From Ovoidimarina sediminis (GTDB lineage: Bacteria > Pseudomonadota > Alphaproteobacteria > Rhodobacterales > Rhodobacteraceae), in assembly GCF_032586175.1 (NCBI RefSeq), contig NZ_JAWHTE010000008.1, positions 1-64,000 of the forward strand: a stretch of 64,000 nucleotides of DNA. Reading direction: 5' to 3'. The position numbers and the translations under genes are program-made. Positions 58,727 to 64,000 of the stretch are shown one piece after another. Under the pieces are notes generated by a model that saw nothing but the letters and a program-made list of their open reading frames with translations, searched no databases and had not been told where the DNA came from. Position 1 is the stretch's first letter. Each line of letters opens with the position of its first letter.

Positions 58727-60172
58727 TCACTCGGGATCGGTCGAGAAGATCAGGCGTTCCTCGCAAGGCGCGATCCTCAGGATATTGGTTGATCCGGGCA
58801 CATTGAACGGCACGCCCGCGATCACCACGATCTGGTCGCTTTCCTCGGCGAACCCGTCCTTCCGCGCCGCCCGCGCGGCGTTCACCACCGCCTGCTTGAA
58901 CCGCTCCAGGCGGTTCGTCAGCACGCAATGCAGGCCCCAGGTCAGCACAAGCTGCCGCGCCGAAGGCAGGATATGGGTCATCGCGATGATCGGCGGGCGC
59001 GGGCGCTCCCGTGCGATCAGACGCGCCGTGGTCCCCGATTGCGAGAAACAGCAGATCGCACTGATATCAGTGGTTTCCGCGATTTCCCGCGCGGCCACCA
59101 CGATCGCGTCGGCCGAGGTTTCACGCTTCCCGCCCCGGCTCGCATCGATGACCGAGCGATAGGTCGGGTCGCTCTCCACCTCGCGCGCCACGTTGTCCAT
59201 GGTCGTCACCGCCTCGATCGGGAATTGCCCGGCGGCGCTTTCCGCCGACAGCATCACCGCATCCGCGCCTTCGTAGATCGCCGCAGCCACGTCCGACACC
59301 TCGGCCCGCGTCGGCATCGGGCTCTCGATCATCGATTCAAGCATCTGGGTCGCCACGATCACCGGTTTCGCCGCTGCACGGCATTTGCGAACAAGCTGTT
59401 TCTGAATCGGCGGCACGTTCTGCACCGGCAATTCCACGCCCAGGTCGCCGCGGGCCACCATGATTCCATCCGACACCTTCAGGATCTCGTCGAAGGCATC
59501 CACCGCCGCGGGCTTTTCGATCTTCGACAGAATCGCGGCCCGCCCGTTCGCCAGTTCGCGCGCATCCCACACGTCCTTGGGCCGTTGCACGAAAGATAGC
59601 GCCAGCCAGTCGACGCCCAGTTCGCAGGCGAATTCAAGGTCGGCCTTGTCCTTTTCGCTCAGCGCAGCGAGCGGCAGCACGACATCGGGCACGTTCACGC
59701 CTTTCCGGTTCGAAATCGTGCCGCCCACCGTCACGGTGCAATCGGCGTGATCCTCGCCGCAGCTTTCCACTTTCAACCGGATCTTCCCGTCATTGACGAG
59801 AAGCGTCGACCCGGGTTTCAGCGCCTGGAAGATCTCCTCATGGGGAAGCTGGACCCGCGTCGCATCCCCCGGCGTCTCGTCAAGATCGAGCCGGAACGAC
59901 TGCCCCACTTCAAGCTCGGCGCTGTCCTCCTCGAAGGCGCCGACCCTCAGCTTCGGGCCCTGTAGATCCGCCAGAATCGCGATCGGCCGCCCGACCTCTT
60001 CCTCGATCTTGCGGATGATCTCGTGCCGCGCGGCGATCTCCTCGTGGGTGCCGTGGCTCATGTTCAAGCGAAACACGTCCGCACCCGCCTCGAAGAGCGC
60101 CTTGATCGTCTTGTGGTCCGACGATGCCGGGCCGAGGGTCGCTACGATCTTGATGTTGCGCTGTCGTCTCAT
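58727..60172 (-). CDS. pyk: Pyruvate kinase
   Basis: A 481-residue enzyme that makes pyruvate and ATP from phosphoenolpyruvate and ADP. Visible blocks are RRQRNIKIVATLGPASSDHK at the N terminus, VFRLNMSHGTHEEI near residue 34, the catalytic-site signature with ILSKIEKPAAVDAFDEIL near 215-232, GDLGVELPV near 243-251 and the MLESMIESPMPTRAEVSDVA loop near 279-298. The C-terminal allosteric domain (from about 345) is present. An operator-like palindrome lies 44 to 70 bases upstream of the start, overlapping the likely promoter. Confidence 0.97.
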   Translation of the reverse strand: MRRQRNIKIVATLGPASSDHKTIKALFEAGADVFRLNMSHGTHEEIAARHEIIRKIEEEVGRPIAILADLQGPKLRVGAFEEDSAELEVGQSFRLDLDETPGDATRVQLPHEEIFQALKPGSTLLVNDGKIRLKVESCGEDHADCTVTVGGTISNRKGVNVPDVVLPLAALSEKDKADLEFACELGVDWLALSFVQRPKDVWDARELANGRAAILSKIEKPAAVDAFDEILKVSDGIMVARGDLGVELPVQNVPPIQKQLVRKCRAAAKPVIVATQMLESMIESPMPTRAEVSDVAAAIYEGADAVMLSAESAAGQFPIEAVTTMDNVAREVESDPTYRSVIDASRGGKRETSADAIVVAAREIAETTDISAICCFSQSGTTARLIARERPRPPIIAMTHILPSARQLVLTWGLHCVLTNRLERFKQAVVNAARAARKDGFAEESDQIVVIAGVPFNVPGSTNILRIAPCEERLIFSTDPE

Positions 60173-60215
60173 GGCCCGTTTCGTCCCTTACCAAACCCGC
60201 GAATACATGCTCGGC

Positions 60216-60242
60216 AGCGTTATCGCTGATAACGCTAACGCT
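60216..60242. promoter_or_regulatory. Operator-like palindrome upstream of pyk
   Basis: AGCGTTATC and GATAACGCT are exact inverted repeats with a GCT spacer (60216-60236), followed by another AACGCT (60237-60242). TGATAACGCTAACG (60227-60240) has the centred CG and spacing of LacI-family operators. In Rhodobacter sphaeroides the LacI-type regulator CceR controls central carbon genes; whether this is its site is inference. The site lies between pyk and the divergent amidohydrolase gene. Confidence 0.5.
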
Positions 60243-60272
60243 GGCAACTGGCGTCCCCGAACGAGGTGGCAT

Positions 60273-61049
60273 ATGTCACGAGGGAACGAACCGTACGGCA
60301 GCAGGATGAGTGACGAGCCCTTCGAGATAATCGGCGCAGACAGGCAAAGCCCCTGGCTCATCGCCTGCGATCACGCCACGAACCGGGTCCCGCCATGCGT
60401 GGGCGGCGGCACGCTGGGCTTGTCCGACGAAGAGATGTCGCGCCACATCGCCTGGGATGTCGGCGCCGCCGGCGTCACCCGCGGCCTTGCCGAACATCTG
60501 GGAAGCCCCGCGATTCTCTCGCGCTTCTCGCGCCTTGTGATCGATCCGAACCGTGGGGAGGACGACCCGACCCTGATCATGCGCGTCTACGATCGCACCA
60601 TCGTGCCCGGCAACCGCCACATCGACGAGACGGAACGCGAGCGGCGGTTGAACGCCTTCTACCGGCCTTACCACGCGGCCTATGCCGAACTTGCGGCGCG
60701 CCGCCGCGACACGCTCGTGGTCGCGGTTCACAGCTTCACCCCCCAGCTGCGCGGCCGCCAGGTGCGGCCCTGGCACGTGGGGGTGCTGTTCGATCCGCGC
60801 GACGAACGCCTCTCGCGCCCCTTTATCGACCGGCTTTATGGCGAAGGCGATCTCGTCGTGGGCGAGAACGAGCCCTATGCGGGCCACCTCCCCGGCGATG
60901 CAATCGACCGGCACGGGCTGATCCCTGGCCGCCCCAACGTTCTGATCGAACTCCGGCATGATCTGATCGACACCGCGGAAAAACAGGCCCGCTGGGCCGC
61001 CCGCCTCGCGCCGCTTCTGGAAGGCGCGCGCACCGGCGCGGGGCTCTGA
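60273..61049 (+). CDS. N-formylglutamate amidohydrolase family protein
   Basis: A 258-residue FGase-like hydrolase that removes the formyl group from N-formylglutamate at the end of one histidine-degradation route. Family blocks are WLIACDHATNRVPPC near residue 28 (metal His/Asp), SRHIAWDVGAAGVTRGLAEHL near 56-76, LSRFSRLVIDPNR near 82 and VVAVHSFTPQLRG near 150. No hut genes are nearby, so the physiological substrate is open. The ATG at 60273 has a good GAGGTGG ribosome site; the homologous part begins at the in-frame ATG 60306. Divergent from pyk. Confidence 0.85.
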   Translation: MSRGNEPYGSRMSDEPFEIIGADRQSPWLIACDHATNRVPPCVGGGTLGLSDEEMSRHIAWDVGAAGVTRGLAEHLGSPAILSRFSRLVIDPNRGEDDPTLIMRVYDRTIVPGNRHIDETERERRLNAFYRPYHAAYAELAARRRDTLVVAVHSFTPQLRGRQVRPWHVGVLFDPRDERLSRPFIDRLYGEGDLVVGENEPYAGHLPGDAIDRHGLIPGRPNVLIELRHDLIDTAEKQARWAARLAPLLEGARTGAGL

Positions 61050-61143
61050 CGCGGCAACCGCCCGGCGATTGCGCCGGATCAACCCCCCTCCGCCCGCCCT
61101 GCCCTAGACTTCCCGAAAGCGACACCCGGGAAAGGCAAGCCCA

Positions 61144-61521
61144 ATGGCACCTCTCATGCGCGCCCCTGCAGCGCTCCTCGCCCTTCTGGCTCTGACGGCC
61201 TGTACCGGCGCACCGCACGCTACCGGCGCGCCGCTCCCCGGCGAAACCCGAGTTGCCACCTCCGCGATTCTCGCCAATGACGTGGCCAGCAGCATCATGT
61301 TCTTCGACGCGTTGCAGGATACCACCTGCGACAGCCGGCGCGTCGTCGACACCCGCATCGTCGCCGAAGACGAGGTTTACATGTTCCGCGAAGGCCGGCT
61401 CGTGCAAGGCAAGTGGTCCGAAGTCTGGACGCTCGACCGCTGCGGCAAGACCGCGCGCCACCGGCTCGACTTCGAGGCCGACGGCCGTGGCGGCACCACC
61501 TTCGGAATCTCGGTGGTCTAG
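61144..61521 (+). CDS. Predicted lipoprotein of unknown function
   Basis: A 125-residue protein with a signal ending in a lipobox (LLALTAC, Cys near residue 20). The mature part has a Cys pair (TTCDSRR and DRCGKT) that could form a disulfide and ends FGISVV. I do not recognise the family. GGGAAAGG precedes the ATG by ten bases. Base use is like the neighbours; the gene is followed by DUF1244 after 73 bases. Confidence 0.7.
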   Translation: MAPLMRAPAALLALLALTACTGAPHATGAPLPGETRVATSAILANDVASSIMFFDALQDTTCDSRRVVDTRIVAEDEVYMFREGRLVQGKWSEVWTLDRCGKTARHRLDFEADGRGGTTFGISVV

Positions 61522-61594
61522 CGCCCCGGTGCCCCTCCGCCTTGACCTCGCGTGGCCCGATGCCAATCTCTCCCCTAAAGGAGAACTTGCACCC

Positions 61595-61891
61595 ATGGAC
61601 GATCAGACCCGCCTCGAACTCGAAGCCGCAGCCTTCCGCCGCCTGCGCGATCACCTGCGCGAGCGCACCGACGTGCAGAACATCGACATGATGAACCTCT
61701 CGGGGTTCTGCCGGAACTGCCTGTCGCGCTGGTATCAGGAGGCCGCCACCGAACGCGGGATCGAGATGACGAAAGACGAGGGGCGCGAAATCGTCTACGG
61801 CATGCCCTACGGCGAGTGGAAAGACAGATACCAAACCGAGGCCACGCCCGAACAGCAGGCCGCCTTCGCCGCCAGTCACACCCACGACTAG
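61595..61891 (+). CDS. DUF1244 family protein
   Basis: A 98-residue protein of the DUF1244 family: EAAAFRRLRDHLRERTDVQNIDMMNLSG near residues 10-37, then FCRNCLSRWYQEA near 38 with a CxxC and the YGMPYGEWKDRYQ block near 68. Function unknown; the CxxC may bind zinc. An AAGGAG ribosome site lies 11 bases before the ATG. This family is common in alphaproteobacteria and marine gammaproteobacteria. Confidence 0.9.
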   Translation: MDDQTRLELEAAAFRRLRDHLRERTDVQNIDMMNLSGFCRNCLSRWYQEAATERGIEMTKDEGREIVYGMPYGEWKDRYQTEATPEQQAAFAASHTHD

Positions 61892-61971
61892 GCGCACCGC
61901 AACGTGATTGGGCCGGGCCCGCGGCCTTCTTTAGCCTGGGTCCGCTCCGCGCCACAGATGGATCGAAAGCG

Positions 61972-62244
61972 ATGCGAAAGATCGCCCTGATTGCCGCCCT
62001 TGCCCTGATGCCGCTCTCGGCCCTCGCGGCGGATGACCGGCCTGCGGTGAACGAACAGCTCCTGCTTTCAATCCGCCACGGGCTCGCCCACTACGGCATC
62101 CGGGCCGACCTGGAGAAACTGACCCTCAGCCAGGCGGTCGAACTGAATTTCCTCCTGGATTCCTCAGAAGGCCGCGGCGCCCTGAACCGGCTCCGCAAGA
62201 AACAGAGAATCCTCCACCTCCTGCGAAAGGCAGATGCGCTATGA
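61972..62244 (+). CDS. Secreted mini-protein 1 of a tandem family
   Basis: A 90-residue protein with a Sec signal (RKIALIAALALMPLSALAADD, cleavage after ALA). The mature segment has QLLLSIRHGLAHYGIRADLEKLT, a pattern L-x2-S-[IV]-x5-L-x2-[YH]-G-[IF] followed by D-[LIV]-E-x-L that is shared with the next two products. A basic C-terminal helix (RLRKKQRILHLLRK) follows. Function unknown. The stop overlaps the start of the next gene (ATGA). No ribosome site better than AAAGCG is seen. Confidence 0.75.
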   Translation: MRKIALIAALALMPLSALAADDRPAVNEQLLLSIRHGLAHYGIRADLEKLTLSQAVELNFLLDSSEGRGALNRLRKKQRILHLLRKADAL

Positions 62245-62504
62245 TCCCCATGAAAGCCGCCCTCGCCGGCACGCTCATCCTCGCCACGCCCGCGATGGCC
62301 AGCACCCAGCTTGAACGCTCGGTCGGTCTCGGCCTCCGCCAGCACGGCATCCACACCGATATCGAAACCCTCGATCTCGAAACGCTCGCCCGCCTTTCCT
62401 TCGCGCTCTCGAACGAAGACGCGGGCGAAGGCGACGTCCGCACTCGGCACCTTCTCAACGCGATCCTCGATCAGGCCGACGCCAAACGGAAGGACACCGA
62501 ATGA
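62241..62504 (+). CDS. Secreted mini-protein 2 of a tandem family
   Basis: An 87-residue protein, with a signal peptide (KAALAGTLILATPAMAS) and the shared module QLERSVGLGLRQHGIHTDIETLD, then LARLSFALS and RTRHLLNAILDQ. It aligns with both neighbours over about 60 residues. It is coupled to them by four-base overlaps (ATGA) on both sides. Confidence 0.75.
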   Translation: MIPMKAALAGTLILATPAMASTQLERSVGLGLRQHGIHTDIETLDLETLARLSFALSNEDAGEGDVRTRHLLNAILDQADAKRKDTE

Positions 62505-62767
62505 CCCGCATCCTCCTTCTCACGATCGCCCTTGCGCTAACGGCCCCGGCCGCGCAGGCCCTGACCCAGCTTGAACTGTCGGTCCGGCAGGATCTGCGCG
62601 AATACGGGTTCCGCGACGTCGATGTCGAAAAGCTCACCACGGCACAACTCGTTGCGATCAGCCACATCGCCCACGCCAAGAACGACAACAAGGGCGGGAA
62701 GCGCGCGCAGATCCGCTCGGTCCTCGGCAAATCCTACAGCCTGCGCGGCATCCTGTTCCCGAACTGA
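62501..62767 (+). CDS. Secreted mini-protein 3 of a tandem family
   Basis: An 88-residue protein with a signal peptide (RILLLTIALALTAPAAQA) and the module QLELSVRQDLREYGF, then VDVEKLTTAQLVAIS, ending with RAQIRSVLGKS. The best-kept positions (QL, S-V, YGF, D-x-EKL) agree with the other two copies. It is the last of the three and ends 15 bases before the convergent EamA gene. Confidence 0.75.
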   Translation: MTRILLLTIALALTAPAAQALTQLELSVRQDLREYGFRDVDVEKLTTAQLVAISHIAHAKNDNKGGKRAQIRSVLGKSYSLRGILFPN

Positions 62768-62782
62768 TCGGCTCGGACGCCA

Positions 62783-63640
62783 TCACGCCGTCAACAGCAC
62801 CCCCATCCCCGTCAGGATGATCACCGCCCAGCCAAGCCGCCGCCCGAGCTGCCCTTCCTTAAGAAGGATGCTCCCTGCCAGCACCGACAGAAGCACGCTC
62901 ACCTCCCGCGTCGGGGCCACGAAGGCCACCGGCGTGAAGGTCAGCGCATAGAGCACGAGGATATAGGCCAACGGATTGAACAGTGCGATCAGGATCACCT
63001 CCTTGCGGTGCTCCGCCCAGTGCCGCCCGATCTCATGCCATTTCCGCCGCGCCATCGGCGACAGAAGCAGAACGCGCCCAAGGCTCGACGAATAATCAAG
63101 GATGATCGGCGGCACGAGAAGGACGGATACGGCATAGGCATCCCAGGCCGTGTAACTGCCGATAAACGTCCCCGTCGCCAGCCCGAACAAGAGCGACAGC
63201 GTCACATGCCGCGCCCCGGGTCGGATCCCACCCGTGAGCATCAGCACACCGAACACGATCAGAAGCGCCCCGGCGGCCATCTGCACCGTGATGATCTCGC
63301 CCAGAAACACCACCGCGAAGGTCGATGAAAGCAAGGGCCCGGTCGACCGCGCGATCGGATAGACGAGCGACAGGTCCCCGTGCCTGTACCCGATCTGCAG
63401 GATCAAGAAATAGCCGAGGTGCAACAGCACGCTGCCGATGATGAAGATCACCGGCCAAAGGCTCAGATCGGGATCCTGCGTCACCAGGATCCAGACCGGC
63501 AGGGGCAGATAGATCACGACGGTGACCAGCGAGAACAGCCAGATCAGCTCCGCCCCGCCTCCCACGCGCTTGACGAAGAAGTTCCAGGTGGCGTGGCAGA
63601 CTGCGGCACAAAGGACGAGGACAAGACCGGCGAGTGACAT
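62783..63640 (-). CDS. EamA/DMT-family transporter
   Basis: A 285-residue inner-membrane protein with about ten hydrophobic helices in two EamA repeats (about 1-135 and 145-285). The segments WNFFVKRVGG near residue 20, LVYPIARSTGPLL near 92 and EVSVLLSVLAGSILLKEGQ near 245-263 fit the family. Substrate unknown. The start at 63640 is followed by SLAGLVLVLCAAVCHATWNF. It is convergent with the mini-protein array. Confidence 0.9.
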   Translation of the reverse strand: MSLAGLVLVLCAAVCHATWNFFVKRVGGGAELIWLFSLVTVVIYLPLPVWILVTQDPDLSLWPVIFIIGSVLLHLGYFLILQIGYRHGDLSLVYPIARSTGPLLSSTFAVVFLGEIITVQMAAGALLIVFGVLMLTGGIRPGARHVTLSLLFGLATGTFIGSYTAWDAYAVSVLLVPPIILDYSSSLGRVLLLSPMARRKWHEIGRHWAEHRKEVILIALFNPLAYILVLYALTFTPVAFVAPTREVSVLLSVLAGSILLKEGQLGRRLGWAVIILTGMGVLLTA

Positions 63641-63828
63641 GGGTAGGCTCCGGGTTGGGTCAGACGTGTTTCATCACGCCCTGTCCATCCCCTCTGGCGT
63701 TTTCGTCCTCGGGTGTCTGCCACCGGCTCATAACGGCGCTCGGACCAGCTTGCGGTTGCGCAACGGAACCCTAGCCGCACATGGAAAGGCTGTCCGCAGG
63801 CTAGGCGCCTTCGCCGCACGCCTCAACG

Positions 63829-63863
63829 AAAAAGCGCGGCCCGCCGCAAGGGCCGGGCCGCGC
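63829..63863 (-). terminator. Terminator of the gene at the window end
   Basis: GCGCGGCCC and GGGCCGCGC pair perfectly (9 bp) around a 12-base loop, and five T residues follow on the minus strand. It lies 34 bases past the stop of the partial gene. The rest of 63641-63828 holds no recognisable gene. Confidence 0.87.
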
Positions 63864-63896
63864 CGTCGCGGGCAACGTGGGGAAAAGCCGGTGGGC

Positions 63897-64000
63897 TCAA
63901 AGCTTCGTCGCCACCACGAACCGGTTGGGTGGCGATGCCGGGTAATTCCCGGTCTCGATGATCCGGAAGCCCGCGCGTTCGATCCGCGCTTCCAGATCGG
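63897..64000 (-). CDS. C-terminal fragment of a probable SAM-dependent methyltransferase
   Basis: Only the last 34 codons are inside the window, ending RIERAGFRIIETGNYPASPP then NRFVVATKL and TGA. The pattern (Gly-Phe-x-Ile ... beta hairpin ... Phe-Val-Val-Ala) is typical of the last strands of class I methyltransferases, but the assignment rests on very little sequence. A strong terminator lies just downstream. Confidence 0.55.
   Translation of the reverse strand, partial: DLEARIERAGFRIIETGNYPASPPNRFVVATKL

Noticed and set aside
1..64000. tRNA, rRNA, CRISPR array, prophage or insertion sequence
   Set aside because: No T-loop-like GGTTCRANYCC context with a matching acceptor stem, no regular spaced repeats, and no transposase, integrase or phage structural gene was seen. 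A tRNAscan or CRISPR search was not possible.

Overview
The window is about 64 kb of chromosome from an alphaproteobacterium, almost certainly a member of the Rhodobacterales (Rhodobacter/Roseobacter group). This rests on high G+C throughout, on gene orders typical of alphaproteobacteria (rpoZ - rsh - pdxJ - acpS - lepB - rnc - era - recO), on family-level markers (DUF1491, DUF1244, DUF482, NYN/LabA, zf-CHCC, SdhE) and on an ethylmalonyl-CoA pathway gene (mcd). It is dense core genome with about 73 protein genes and no gap above 300 bases. I saw no insertion sequence, prophage, CRISPR array, rRNA or tRNA.

Layout. 0-7 kb: citrate synthase, glutamyl-tRNA synthetase, ComEC and an aspartate aminotransferase, then an Xre regulator coupled to the flavinylation factor SdhE. 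7-14 kb: a MarR-type regulator, a GFA protein, a YdeI protein, polA, a pirin, a zf-CHCC protein and an ABC ATPase without a permease. 14.6-16.8 kb: methylsuccinyl-CoA dehydrogenase (mcd) and a META lipoprotein. 16.8-25.4 kb: the minus-strand block rpoZ - rsh - DUF2062 - pdxJ - [antisense lipoprotein] - acpS - lepB - rnc - era - DUF1491 - recO. 25-31 kb: folK against an NYN protein, a c-type cytochrome, ispH, then a three-gene phospholipid cluster (PlsC-like, CdsA-like, divergent CDP-alcohol phosphotransferase). 31-38 kb: sulfurtransferase, GNAT, aromatic aminotransferase, phosphoesterase, a cNMP-binding protein, and glnK-amtB with an upstream NtrC-like site. 38-46 kb: a class A PBP, mlaA-mlaC, and a tightly packed run ridA - GDPD - FemAB-like - phhB - mscS. 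46-51.6 kb: small Xre protein, PqiA-like protein between direct repeats, LysR, fadH, YtoQ, and a VOC gene divergent from an HxlR-like regulator across an AT-rich palindrome. 51.6-58.7 kb: translation block rpmI - rplT - pheS - hydrolase - pheT, plus a gene interrupted by an in-frame stop. 58.7-64 kb: pyk with an operator-like palindrome, N-formylglutamate amidohydrolase, a lipoprotein, DUF1244, three tandem related secreted mini-proteins, an EamA transporter and the tail of a probable methyltransferase.

How the genes work together. Most are housekeeping: translation (gltX, pheS/T, rplT, rpmI, era, rnc), replication and repair (polA, recO), lipid and envelope work (acpS, plsC/cdsA/CDP-AP, PBP, mla, lepB), central carbon (gltA, pyk, mcd, sdhE) and nitrogen and stress control (glnK-amtB, rsh, rpoZ). 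The least explained items are the tandem secreted mini-proteins, the variant CDP-alcohol phosphotransferase cluster, the nonsense-interrupted gene, the VOC/HxlR operator and the repeats around the PqiA-like gene. No complete new system is obvious; the mini-protein array is the best candidate for something undescribed.
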